A stretch of 37,287 bases of DNA from an uncultured Clostridium sp. (GTDB taxonomy: Bacteria; Bacillota; Clostridia; TANB77; CAG-508). This document shows positions 5,660 through 13,653 of the stretch, one piece after another; positions within the stretch are counted from its first letter, which is position 1, and every line of letters begins with the position of its first letter. Below the pieces are notes generated by a model, which was given only the letters and a program-made list of their open reading frames with translations, ran no database searches and was not told where the DNA came from. The translations under genes and the position numbers were made by a program. The stretch spans positions 1 through 37,287 of the forward strand of contig CAMBEE010000014.1 in the NCBI GenBank assembly GCA_945865665.1, read 5' to 3'.

Positions 5660-6451
5660 CTAAAATGACATTTTGGATCCAGGTATATCACGGCTTGCAA
5701 CACTTAATTTTAAAGAGTTTTCATTATAATTGCTATTTGATATAATTTCGTCAATTACTGTTTTATAAGCAAGTTCTGGAAAATTGCTTTCTTTGCTTAA
5801 GTGACCAAGCATAGCCTGTTTAAGGCCTGACTGTAATAGATGTGCTATTGTTTTTCCAGCCATTTCGTTTGGTAAATGTCCATTTGGGCCTGCTATTCTT
5901 GATTTTAGTATGTATGGATATCTGGAAAATTTAAGAACTTCTGGGTCATAATTTGATTCAAGAAGTACAAAAATACTATCTTCTAGATTTTTTAATATTC
6001 CATTTGTCATATGTCCAATATCTGTTGCAATACTAATTTTTTGGTTATCTTTGAATAGATTAAAACCGCAAGGATTGGCTGCATCATGTGGTATAGCAAA
6101 TGGTTTTATTTGTATATCTCCAATTTCAAATTTCTCTTCAATTTTTATATTTTTAATATTTTTTTCAGCAATTTTCTCTTTTTGTTTAGGCATTGCATCT
6201 AATGTTTTTTGATTTACATATACAGGTAAATCAAATTTTTTTGCAAATGTTCCTAAACCTTGAATATGGTCAGAATGTTCGTGAGTAATTAATATTCCAT
6301 CAATAGTTGATGGGTCAACTTCAAGGTTTGTTAGTGCTGTTTCTATTTTTTTGCTACTAACTCCAGCGTCTATTAATAATTTTGTATTTTCTGTTTCTAC
6401 AAATAAGCTATTTCCACTGCTTCCACTATATAGGCTACAAAAATTAAACAT
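5660..6451 (-). CDS. walJ: MBL-fold metallohydrolase of the WalJ/YycJ family
   Basis: A 263-aa metallo-beta-lactamase-fold protein. The metal-binding signature THEHSDHIQGL is at about residues 56-66, with further ligands at the conserved IPHDAANPCGF (about residues 120-130), the ATDIGH block (about 142-147) and LGHLSKESN (about 215-223). This pattern is that of WalJ (VicX/YycJ), reported in Bacillus to coordinate cell division with DNA replication and predicted to be a 5'-exonuclease-like enzyme. The walK/walR genes are not in the window. It is followed by rlmH, the usual neighbour. Stop TAG. Confidence 0.9.
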   Translation of the reverse strand: MFNFCSLYSGSSGNSLFVETENTKLLIDAGVSSKKIETALTNLEVDPSTIDGILITHEHSDHIQGLGTFAKKFDLPVYVNQKTLDAMPKQKEKIAEKNIKNIKIEEKFEIGDIQIKPFAIPHDAANPCGFNLFKDNQKISIATDIGHMTNGILKNLEDSIFVLLESNYDPEVLKFSRYPYILKSRIAGPNGHLPNEMAGKTIAHLLQSGLKQAMLGHLSKESNFPELAYKTVIDEIISNSNYNENSLKLSVASRDIPGSKMSF

Positions 6452-6494
6452 AATGTATTCTTCTTTCTATTTCTTTTGCTTTTAAATAATATAT

Positions 6495-6530
6495 TATAAA
6501 TGTTGATATATTAATATATCAACATTTATA
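6495..6530. terminator. Perfect 36-bp palindrome between murA and walJ
   Basis: Two 18-bp arms meet without a loop base (centre at 6512/6513), beginning and ending in TATAAATGTTGATATA and its complement. As RNA it forms a long hairpin 22 nt after the murA stop. There is no proper T-run on the minus strand, so it may act as a transcript-end stabiliser or a protein site rather than a classic terminator. Confidence 0.55.
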
Positions 6531-6552
6531 ACAAATCAATATTTTTTAAAAA

Positions 6553-7812
6553 TTATTCATTTACTCTTTGGATATTTGCACCAATTTTTCTGAATTTTTC
6601 TTCTATGTTTTCATATCCTCTATCGATATGTTTTAAGTTATAAACTTCTGTTATACCATTTGCAGATATGCCAGCAATTATTAATGCTGCTCCGGCTCTT
6701 AAATCTGTTGAATATACTGGAGCTCCAAACAATTCATCAACACCTTCGAAGATAGCTGTTTTGCCTTGAGCTGTTATTTTTGCTCCCATTTTATTTAATT
6801 CAGCTGTATATTGGAATCTTGACTCCCAGATACTTTCATTTATAATACTTGTACCATTTGCTGTTGATAAAACAACGCCCATTTGAGGTTGTAAATCTGT
6901 TGGAAATCCTGGGTAAGGTAATGTTTTTATAGTTGCTTTGTTTGGTCTTTTACTGTACCAAACTCTGATGCTATCTCCATTATCTTCAACATTTCCACCA
7001 ATTTCTAAAATTTTTGCCGTTAATGGCTCTAAATGTTTTGTTATACAATTTTTTATAAGTAAATCTCCTTTTGAAGCCATTGCTGCTAACATAAATGTAC
7101 CAGCTTCTATTTGGTCTGGAACAACAGAGTATGTTGCGTCTCCATGTAACTTTTCTACACCATTTATTTTTATTACATCTGTTCCCGCACCTCTTATGTC
7201 TGCACCCATAGTGTTTAAGAAGTTTGCAACATCAACTATATGAGGCTCTTTTGCAGCATTATCTATAGTTGTAGTTCCATTTGCTAGAACACTTGCTAAC
7301 ATTATATTTATAGTTGCTCCAACTGAAACAACATCCATATAAATATGTGAACCATTTAGACATTTTGCTTTTGCTGTAATTGTACCTTTTCCAACTTCAA
7401 CATTTGCTCCTAATAATTCGAAACCTTTTATATGTTGGTCTATAGGTCTTGCTCCTAAATTACAACCACCTGGCATACCTACTTTGATATCTCCAGTTCT
7501 ACCAAGCATTGCTCCTATTAAATAATAAGAAGCTCTAAATTTGCTAGTTAAATCTAAAGGTGCTTGTGTTGTAGTTATATTTCTTGTATCAATTGTTAAT
7601 TCATTTTTATCTGTCCAATTAATTTTTGCTCCCATTTCTTCAAGAATTTTGCATAAAATTTGGACATCACTTATATTTGGAACATTGTTTATAGTACAAA
7701 TTCCATCTATTAATAAAGTAGCTGGTAATATTGCTACTGCTGCATTCTTTGCTCCACTTATTTCTACTTCACCTTTTAAAGGTGTTGGTCCTGTTATTAC
7801 TAATTTTTCCAA
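6553..7812 (-). CDS. murA: UDP-N-acetylglucosamine 1-carboxyvinyltransferase
   Basis: Catalyses the first committed step of peptidoglycan synthesis: transfer of enolpyruvate from PEP to UDP-GlcNAc. It is 419 aa, a normal length. The N-terminal GPTPLKGEVEISGAKNAAV holds the catalytic lysine and asparagine. The flexible loop MPGGCNLGARPIDQH (about residues 113-127) carries the PEP-attacking cysteine, so the enzyme should be sensitive to fosfomycin. The C-terminal DLRAGAALIIAGI is also typical. The start is TTG at 7812, seven nt after GGGGG. An ATG does not exist at this position. It lies downstream of spoIIR on the same strand with a 124-bp gap. Confidence 0.96.
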   Translation of the reverse strand: MEKLVITGPTPLKGEVEISGAKNAAVAILPATLLIDGICTINNVPNISDVQILCKILEEMGAKINWTDKNELTIDTRNITTTQAPLDLTSKFRASYYLIGAMLGRTGDIKVGMPGGCNLGARPIDQHIKGFELLGANVEVGKGTITAKAKCLNGSHIYMDVVSVGATINIMLASVLANGTTTIDNAAKEPHIVDVANFLNTMGADIRGAGTDVIKINGVEKLHGDATYSVVPDQIEAGTFMLAAMASKGDLLIKNCITKHLEPLTAKILEIGGNVEDNGDSIRVWYSKRPNKATIKTLPYPGFPTDLQPQMGVVLSTANGTSIINESIWESRFQYTAELNKMGAKITAQGKTAIFEGVDELFGAPVYSTDLRAGAALIIAGISANGITEVYNLKHIDRGYENIEEKFRKIGANIQRVNE

Positions 7813-7936
7813 ATTAATTCCCCCTGAATATGAATATATTTTGTATGCTTAAAATATAACATAAAGAGCAAAGTATTGCAAGTATTAGAATAATATTTGT
7901 ACAGATAAATCAATATTTTATAATGAGAATATTAGT

Positions 7937-8602
7937 TTAATTTTTAGCTGTAAGTAAGCCATTATTTGCAAAGAATTCAATTAATTTAAATTTCAACTTA
8001 ATTCCATTGTCAGAATTATCTGATATTATAGAATATTCTTCATCTGATAAAATATTTTGCAATTCTTCTTTAGACTCTTCTGGAACAATTCCTGAAGAAA
8101 CATCTATGAAACATAATGAAGGGAACATTACACACCACCAATTTCTACCTTTTGCTTCTCCAATTTCTACTCTTAAAGCATCATAATAACCAGCAGGAAG
8201 TGATATATCACCATATTGCTTTGTGGGAAATTCGAAATTTCCTATATTTATTTTTACATTATAATAATATCCTTCTTTTTTAATAGTATCTAATGCAACT
8301 TGTTTGAATTCTTCTTGATGTTCTGTTACTAGGTCTATAGCTTCTTGTTTTGAAGAACAATCGCTACAAATATTATTCATATATTTTAATAGGTTATCTC
8401 TTACTTTATATTTTAAAGATTGGTCTTCGTTACTATCACTATTTGCAATTACATGTAATCTGAAAACACTATCGCTTATGTCTGTTGATACTGCTTCTAC
8501 ATATGAGATAGCATTTATTGTTGTATATAGAAATAAAAGCAATATTAATGTAATTGAGATTCCAATTTTGGAATTTTTGATATTGTTTAAAAATTTTTTC
8601 AT
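7937..8602 (-). CDS. spoIIR: Stage II sporulation protein R
   Basis: A secreted signalling protein made in the forespore that triggers processing of pro-SigmaE in the mother cell through SpoIIGA. It is 221 aa. The N-terminal membrane segment or signal (residues about 12-34) is followed by the family hallmarks FRLHVIANSDSNEDQ, LKYKVRDNLL, FPTKQYGDISLPAGYYDALRVEIG and the near-invariant NWWCVMFPSLCF. The ATG is preceded by GGAGG at good spacing. Sporulation-specific control by SigF would be expected, but I could not fix a SigF-type promoter by eye in the AT-rich upstream region. Confidence 0.95.
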   Translation of the reverse strand: MKKFLNNIKNSKIGISITLILLLFLYTTINAISYVEAVSTDISDSVFRLHVIANSDSNEDQSLKYKVRDNLLKYMNNICSDCSSKQEAIDLVTEHQEEFKQVALDTIKKEGYYYNVKINIGNFEFPTKQYGDISLPAGYYDALRVEIGEAKGRNWWCVMFPSLCFIDVSSGIVPEESKEELQNILSDEEYSIISDNSDNGIKLKFKLIEFFANNGLLTAKN

Positions 8603-8750
8603 ATGTTACCTCCAATAAACTTTTTTTGTAAAATATTCTTTAATTTAATTGTTTACATTTTAGATAAATTTATACATTTTTTGAAAATTTAAATATTTTA
8701 GTATTAATTAAAAAAATTTACTATTAAATTTAATTATATTTGAAATGCAA

Positions 8751-8793
8751 ATTTTGAAATATTTTTGAAATATTTTTGAAATATTTTTGAAAT
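8751..8793 (+). repeat. 11-bp A/T repeats phased with the helix, upstream of a promoter
   Basis: ATTTTTGAAAT is repeated three times exactly (8761-8793) after a copy lacking one T (8751-8760), ending 4 bp before the -35 box at 8798. A-tracts spaced 11 bp apart, about one helical turn, are the classic arrangement for intrinsic bending and UP-element-like activation. Confidence 0.75.
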
Positions 8794-8797
8794 ATTA

Positions 8798-8826
8798 TTG
8801 ACATCTAAAAAAATAAATGGTAAAAT
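8798..8826 (+). promoter_or_regulatory. Strong SigA-type promoter with an overlapping palindrome
   Basis: TTGACA (8798-8803), a 17-nt spacer and TAAAAT (8821-8826). The -10 box lies inside the perfect dyad TGGTAAAATTTACCA (8818-8832), a plausible repressor operator. The leader to the ATG at 8897 has a CCCA-gaag-TGGG hairpin (8836-8847). Confidence 0.7.
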
Positions 8827-8896
8827 TTACCAGTACCCAGAAGTGGGATTACTCTAAAGAAAAAATCTTTATAGAAATGAAAGGGTTGATATTCTT

Positions 8897-9367
8897 ATGA
8901 TGAAAGAAAACAAAAGAGAAGAAAAAATATGCTTGTTTTTTGCAAGTGATTATCATTTTGAAATGATAAGTTTACCTTATATTAATGAAAGCTTAAAGAA
9001 AAATAAAGATGTAGTAATAATGACAGAAAATGATTTAGGAAATAGTGTGAATAAAGTAATATCAAGTATAAATTTAAATGAAGAAGAAAAAAACAGATTA
9101 AATAAAATAGACTGGAAAAATGACGAGTTAAATAAATTTAAAGAAGTAAAAAATGCTGACAAAGATGGAAAAGAGTTATTAATATTTGTAAAAGGAAGAG
9201 AAAATTATATAAATAATATGAATAAAAATATTGAGAATTGGACAAATTTAAAAAATGTAGAAATAGTTGATTGCTATGATATTAATGAAGTACAAAATAA
9301 TGCTGGAGAAATAGCAAAACAATATGATAATGTTTTATTTTCTTCTGGAGTGGAAAAAATGATATAA
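8897..9367 (+). CDS. Unknown 156-aa protein behind a strong promoter
   Basis: No family recognised. The start is ATG (8897, or the second ATG at 8900); an AAAGGG lies 11 nt upstream. The protein is soluble and highly charged, with no signal peptide. It opens with a beta-strand-like ICLFFAS and a later alternation of short strands (VVIMTE, LLIFVKG, VEIVDCYD, NVLFSSG) with Lys/Glu-rich helices. That resembles a Rossmann-like alpha/beta fold with a STIV-type DUF or nucleotide-handling look, but no motif decides. The promoter suggests regulated, possibly high expression. It is followed by a separate sugar-nucleotide enzyme gene. Confidence 0.75.
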   Translation: MMKENKREEKICLFFASDYHFEMISLPYINESLKKNKDVVIMTENDLGNSVNKVISSINLNEEEKNRLNKIDWKNDELNKFKEVKNADKDGKELLIFVKGRENYINNMNKNIENWTNLKNVEIVDCYDINEVQNNAGEIAKQYDNVLFSSGVEKMI

Positions 9368-9466
9368 AATTTTAAAAAATACTTGATTAATTTATTTAAA
9401 TAGTATAAAGTATAGATTACAGAATAAATTGTAATATTAATAGTGCTATTGAAAGGAAGAAAAGTT

Positions 9467-10717
9467 ATGGAAAATGCATTAGAAGAAGCAAAAGCTATAT
9501 TAAAAAAATATAATCAAGAACATTTATTAAATGGTTATGATAATTTAGAAGAAAAAAAGAAAGAGCAATTATTAGAACAAATTTTGAACATTGATTTTGA
9601 ATTAATAAAAAGCCTTTATGATAATACAACAAAAGGCGATTCAGAAAATAGTGATGTAATTGAACCAATGGAATATTTGGATAAAAACAAATTATATGAT
9701 AATTATAAATATTATGAGAATATTGGAAAACATGCTATTCAAGAAGGAAAACTTGCAGCAGTTACTATGGCTGGTGGACAAGGTACAAGACTTGGACACA
9801 ATGGACCAAAAGGTACTTATGATATTGGTTTAGACTCACATAAGTCATTGTTTGAATTATTAAGTGATGGTTTAAAAGAAGCAGGAAAAAAATATGATGT
9901 TACTATACCATGGTTTATAATGACAAGTAGAGAAAATAATGAAGAGACAGTTAACTTCTTTGAAAAAAATAAATTCTTTGGATATCAAAAAGATAAAAAT
10001 ATATTTTTCTTTATTCAAGGTGAATTACCAATGGTAGATACAGAAGGAAAAATATTAATTGGTGAAGATGGTTTAATAAAACAAGCTGCTGATGGACATG
10101 GTGGAATTTATGAATCATTAGTAAAATGTGGAATGACAGAAAAAATGAGACAACTTGGTGTAGAATGGGTATTTATAGGTGGTGTTGATAACTGCCTTGT
10201 TAAAATGGTAGACCCAGTACTTATGGGAATTGCTATTGATAAAGGTGTTACAGTCGCTTGTAAATCAATTGTTAAAGCAAACCCACATGAAAAAGTTGGT
10301 GTTTTCTGCAAAAGAAATGGAAAACCAGGTGTTATAGAATACTCAGAAATTACTGATGATATGGCTGAAGCAACAGATGAAAATGGTGAACTTTTATATG
10401 GTGAATCACATATTCTTTGTAACTTATTTAGTATTGATGCAGTAGAAAGAATGGGTCAAACACCATTACCATACCATAGTGCTTTTAAAAAAGCTAAATA
10501 TATTGATAAAGATGGAAATTTGGTAGTTCCTGATTCTCCAAATGCATATAAATTTGAGGCTTTCTTATTTGATGCTTTTGGTGAGGTTGACGATATGGCA
10601 ATTCTTAGAGTTAAGAGAGAAGAAGAATTTGCGCCTGTTAAAAATGCTGATAGTGCTGGAGTTGATTGTCCAAGTACTGCTAGAAAATTATATGAGGATT
10701 TTCATCATTTGAGATAA
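9467..10717 (+). CDS. UTP-hexose-1-phosphate uridylyltransferase (UDP-GlcNAc pyrophosphorylase type)
   Basis: A 416-aa member of the UDPGP type 1 family (AGX1/QRI1-like), which makes UDP-GlcNAc or a related UDP-sugar from UTP and the sugar 1-phosphate. The nucleotide-binding signature MAGGQGTRLGHNGPKGTYDIGL lies at about residues 100-121, and the substrate-site GGVDNCLVKMVDP at about 237-249. The N-terminus is a helical extension. An in-frame GTG at 9443 overlaps the AAAGGAAG ribosome-binding site, so the ATG at 9467 is the start. A phosphohexomutase gene follows in the same direction but behind its own terminator. Confidence 0.88.
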   Translation: MENALEEAKAILKKYNQEHLLNGYDNLEEKKKEQLLEQILNIDFELIKSLYDNTTKGDSENSDVIEPMEYLDKNKLYDNYKYYENIGKHAIQEGKLAAVTMAGGQGTRLGHNGPKGTYDIGLDSHKSLFELLSDGLKEAGKKYDVTIPWFIMTSRENNEETVNFFEKNKFFGYQKDKNIFFFIQGELPMVDTEGKILIGEDGLIKQAADGHGGIYESLVKCGMTEKMRQLGVEWVFIGGVDNCLVKMVDPVLMGIAIDKGVTVACKSIVKANPHEKVGVFCKRNGKPGVIEYSEITDDMAEATDENGELLYGESHILCNLFSIDAVERMGQTPLPYHSAFKKAKYIDKDGNLVVPDSPNAYKFEAFLFDAFGEVDDMAILRVKREEEFAPVKNADSAGVDCPSTARKLYEDFHHLR

Positions 10718-10723
10718 AATAAA

Positions 10724-10759
10724 AGAGTAGGTTAGTAAATGACTTGCTCTATTTTTTTT
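10724..10759 (+). terminator. Terminator after the uridylyltransferase gene
   Basis: AGAGTAGGT (10724-10732) pairs with ACTTGCTCT (10742-10750) through 9 bp including two G-U pairs, followed by a run of eight T. Confidence 0.8.
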
Positions 10760-10832
10760 ACTCGTAAAATATTTTTCTAAAAACTCTTTATTTATTTTGA
10801 AAATAGTGTTATTATAAGCATATCAAAAAAGT

Positions 10833-10859
10833 TGTCAAAAAGGGGCGTCCCTAATGACA
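10833..10859. repeat. GC-rich imperfect palindrome before the phosphohexomutase
   Basis: TGTCA (10833-10837) and TGACA (10855-10859) enclose AGGG/CCCT around GCGT. The GGGACG-type core stands out in this AT-rich genome and loosely recalls the GGGGACGTT units of the large inverted repeat at 30301-30461. Confidence 0.45.
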
Positions 10860-10879
10860 GAAAAGAAAGGATTGATAAA

Positions 10880-12616
10880 ATGAAAAATTATTTAGATGAA
10901 TACAAAAAATGGTGCGAAAGCCCAGATTTTGATGAAGAAACAAAAAAAGAATTATTAGGAATAAAAGATGATGAAAAAGAAATAGAAGACAGATTTTACA
11001 AAGAACTAGAATTTGGAACAGCAGGATTAAGAGGTGTAATTGGAGCTGGAACAAATAGAATGAATAAATATACAGTTGGAAAAGCAACACAAGGACTTGC
11101 AAATTACATAATAGAACAAGGAACACAAGATAAAGGTGTTGCTATAAGCTATGATTCAAGAAGAATGTCAAAGGAATTCAGTTTACAAACAGCATTAATT
11201 TTAAATGCTAATGGAATAAAAACATATTTATTTGAAAATTTAAGACCAGTACCAGAATTATCATTTGCAGTTAGAGAATTAAAATGTACAGCAGGTGTTA
11301 TGATTACAGCAAGTCATAATCCTCCAAAATATAACGGATACAAAGTTTACTGGGATGATGGTGCACAAATAGTTGCTCCAAGAGACAAAGATATAATTGC
11401 AAGAGTAAGAGCAGTTGAAGAATATAGTGAAATTAAAGAAATTTCAAAAGAAGAAGCAACTGAAAAAGGTTTATTTAATATTGTTGGAACAGAAATGGAT
11501 GACAAATATATTAATACTTTAAAATCTTTAATATTAAATCCTGAAATTGTAAAAGAACAAGGTAAGGATTTAAAAGTTGTTTATACACCATTACATGGAA
11601 CAGGAAATACAGTTGCAGAAAGACTTTTAAAAGAAATAGGAATACAAAATTTATATGTTGTTCCAGAACAAAAAGAACCAGATGGTAATTTTCCAACTGT
11701 TGATTATCCAAATCCAGAAGATAAAAAAGCATTTAAATTAGCACTTGAATTGGCTAAGAAAGTAGATGCAGATGTAGTTTTAGCAACAGACCCTGATGCA
11801 GATAGATTAGGAATTTATGCTAAAGACACAAAAACTGGTGAATATATGACATATACAGGAAATATGTCTGCATTGCTAATTGCAGAATATAGAATTTCTC
11901 AAATGAAAGAAAAAGGAATTTTACCTGAAAAAGGAATGTTTATTACAACAATAGTTTCTTCAGATTTAGCTAAAGCAATTGCTTCAAACTACGAATTAGA
12001 ATGTTTTGAAGTTTTAACAGGATTTAAAAATATTGGTGCTATCATGAAAAGAGAAGAAGAAAAAACAGATGGTGATAAATATGTATTTGGATTTGAAGAA
12101 AGTTATGGTTGCTTAATTGGTGACTATGCAAGAGACAAAGATGGTATTGCTGCCGTAATGGCACTATGTGAAGCTGCATGTTACTACAAATCAAATAACG
12201 AAACATTATGGGATCAAATGAACAACATTTATAAAAAATATGGATTCTACAAAGAAGACCAAGTTTCAATTGTTTTAGAGGGTGCTGAGGGTGCCGAAAA
12301 AATAAAAGAAATGATGACAGAAATGAGAAATAGAGATGTTGAAAATATTGGAGACTACAAAGTTTTAACATTTAAAGATGTTGAAAAAGATTACATAAAA
12401 GATATGGCTACAGGTGCAGAAAGTAAAACAGGATTACCTAAATCAAATGTTTTATATTATCAATTGGAAAATAATGCATGGTGTTGTGTTCGTCCATCTG
12501 GAACAGAGCCAAAAATTAAATTGTATTTTGGTGTTAAAGGTAAAGATGAAGAAGATGCAACAAATAGTTTGGATAATTTAAAAGATGCAATGGTAAAATT
12601 AGTTAAAGGAAATTAA
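10880..12616 (+). CDS. Phosphoglucomutase/phosphomannomutase, alpha-D-phosphohexomutase family
   Basis: A 578-aa PGM2/PgcA-type phosphohexomutase interconverting hexose 1- and 6-phosphates. Seen in order: the FGTAGLRGVIGAGTNRMN substrate entry region (about residues 40-57), the catalytic phosphoserine loop TASHNPPKYNGYK (about 143-155), the metal-binding loop DPDADRLG (about 304-311), GFEESYGCL (about 403-411) and the C-terminal phosphate-binding RPSGTEPKIKLY (about 541-552). The frame opens at 10832, but the AAAGG at 10866-10870 followed by ATG at 10880 marks the start. With the preceding gene it would supply UDP-activated sugar for wall or surface polymers. Confidence 0.93.
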   Translation: MKNYLDEYKKWCESPDFDEETKKELLGIKDDEKEIEDRFYKELEFGTAGLRGVIGAGTNRMNKYTVGKATQGLANYIIEQGTQDKGVAISYDSRRMSKEFSLQTALILNANGIKTYLFENLRPVPELSFAVRELKCTAGVMITASHNPPKYNGYKVYWDDGAQIVAPRDKDIIARVRAVEEYSEIKEISKEEATEKGLFNIVGTEMDDKYINTLKSLILNPEIVKEQGKDLKVVYTPLHGTGNTVAERLLKEIGIQNLYVVPEQKEPDGNFPTVDYPNPEDKKAFKLALELAKKVDADVVLATDPDADRLGIYAKDTKTGEYMTYTGNMSALLIAEYRISQMKEKGILPEKGMFITTIVSSDLAKAIASNYELECFEVLTGFKNIGAIMKREEEKTDGDKYVFGFEESYGCLIGDYARDKDGIAAVMALCEAACYYKSNNETLWDQMNNIYKKYGFYKEDQVSIVLEGAEGAEKIKEMMTEMRNRDVENIGDYKVLTFKDVEKDYIKDMATGAESKTGLPKSNVLYYQLENNAWCCVRPSGTEPKIKLYFGVKGKDEEDATNSLDNLKDAMVKLVKGN

Positions 12617-12633
12617 AAAGTAAAAAAATAAAG

Positions 12634-12671
12634 AATCGGGATTTAGTGGTACCCACAAAAATCCCGATTTT
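12634..12671 (+). terminator. Terminator after the phosphohexomutase gene
   Basis: AATCGGGATTT (12634-12644) is perfectly complementary to AAATCCCGATT (12659-12669), followed by TT and an A-rich stretch. It is the strongest stem in the neighbourhood. Confidence 0.75.
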
Positions 12672-12700
12672 AAAAATGTACATTTTTAGGAGGGAAAATT

Positions 12701-13405
12701 ATGCAAAGAATATTAAGCCATATGAGAAAAGCGATTGAAGATTACAATATGATAGAAGAAAATGACAAAATAGCAATATGCCTATCAGGTGGAAAAGATT
12801 CAATAACAATGTTACATGCATTTAAAGCATTACAGAGATTTTATCCAAAAAAATTTGATATAATAGCGATAAGTATAAATCCTGGGTTTGAATTTTTTGA
12901 TACAAACTTATTACAAGAAATGTGCGACAAATTGGAAATACCATTATTTATAGAAAATAGTCATGCACAAGAAATTGTATTTGAAATAAGAAAAGAAAAA
13001 AATCCATGTTCTTTATGTGCTAATTTGCGCAGAGGAGTAATAAATTCAATTGCTGTGCGCGAGGGATGTAATAAGATTGCATTAGGGCATAACGAAGATG
13101 ATGTTTTAGAAACCTTTCTACTTAATTTGTTTTATACAGGAAGTATTGGAACATTTTCTCCAGTTAGTTATATGGATAGAACAGGAATAACTTTAATAAG
13201 ACCTTTAATATATACTCCAGAAAAAGAAACAAGAAGATTTGTGAAAAAAAATAATTTAAAGGTTATGCCTAAGGTTTGTCCAATGGATGGAACTTCTAAA
13301 AGAGAGGATATGAAACAAATGATTTTTTCTCTTCAAAAGGAAATTCCTATGATTAGAGCAAATTTATTTGGAGCAATAAAGAGAAATTTGCCAGACTGGA
13401 AATAA
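12701..13405 (+). CDS. TtcA-family tRNA 2-thiolation ATPase
   Basis: A 234-aa PP-loop ATP pyrophosphatase. The SGGKDS adenylation loop lies at about residues 30-35 and a CSLC motif (about 105-108), with the downstream cysteine in KVCPMDG (about residue 193), gives the iron-sulfur-binding set typical of the TtcA/TtuA group that thiolates tRNA bases. GHNEDDVLETFLLNLFYTG is the second conserved block. In Gram-negatives TtcA makes 2-thiocytidine at position 32; the exact base modified by clostridial homologues is not certain. AGGAGGG precedes the ATG. It is transcribed alone between two terminators. Confidence 0.85.
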   Translation: MQRILSHMRKAIEDYNMIEENDKIAICLSGGKDSITMLHAFKALQRFYPKKFDIIAISINPGFEFFDTNLLQEMCDKLEIPLFIENSHAQEIVFEIRKEKNPCSLCANLRRGVINSIAVREGCNKIALGHNEDDVLETFLLNLFYTGSIGTFSPVSYMDRTGITLIRPLIYTPEKETRRFVKKNNLKVMPKVCPMDGTSKREDMKQMIFSLQKEIPMIRANLFGAIKRNLPDWK

Positions 13406-13496
13406 GATTTAGGTTTGAGGATATATAATTTAAGTCTTAAAATTGTATTGTAACAAAAATGTAATAAAAATTTAAAATAACAAAATAAAAACAGTG

Positions 13497-13532
13497 AAAA
13501 TGTGCTTCCCTAGTAAGGTAGAAGCACATTTT
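13497..13532 (+). terminator. Terminator after the TtcA-family gene
   Basis: AAAATGTGCTTC (13497-13508) pairs perfectly with GAAGCACATTTT (13521-13532), ending in a T-run. The rest of 13406-13653 holds only the promoter below. Confidence 0.85.
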
Positions 13533-13564
13533 TGTAATATAAGCAAAACCTCCAAAAATGACTA

Positions 13565-13593
13565 TTGAATAAAGAAAAAAATTTTTTTACAAT
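13565..13593 (+). promoter_or_regulatory. Probable promoter of the giant surface protein
   Basis: TTGAAT (13565-13570), a 17-nt spacer and TACAAT (13588-13593), 60 nt before the start codon. An AGGAGG at 13635-13640 lies 13 nt from the ATG, longer than usual. A four-codon frame (ATG at 13643, TGA overlapping the real ATG) lies in between. Confidence 0.5.
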
Positions 13594-13653
13594 TATAATA
13601 AGGTAAAATATCGAAATAAGTAAATAAAAGCCTTAGGAGGGAATGAGATTTAT

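Noticed and set aside
8836..8847. Riboswitch in the leader of the 156-aa gene
   Set aside because: Only a 4-bp hairpin is visible, with no conserved aptamer pattern or expression platform.
10832..10879. Upstream start of the phosphohexomutase
   Set aside because: The segment is the GC-rich palindrome plus the ribosome-binding site of the ATG at 10880.
11511..12371. Leu/Phe-rich minus-strand ORFs inside the phosphohexomutase gene
   Set aside because: Shadow frames of an AT-rich coding strand. The same applies to similar frames under the giant gene, murF and ddl.
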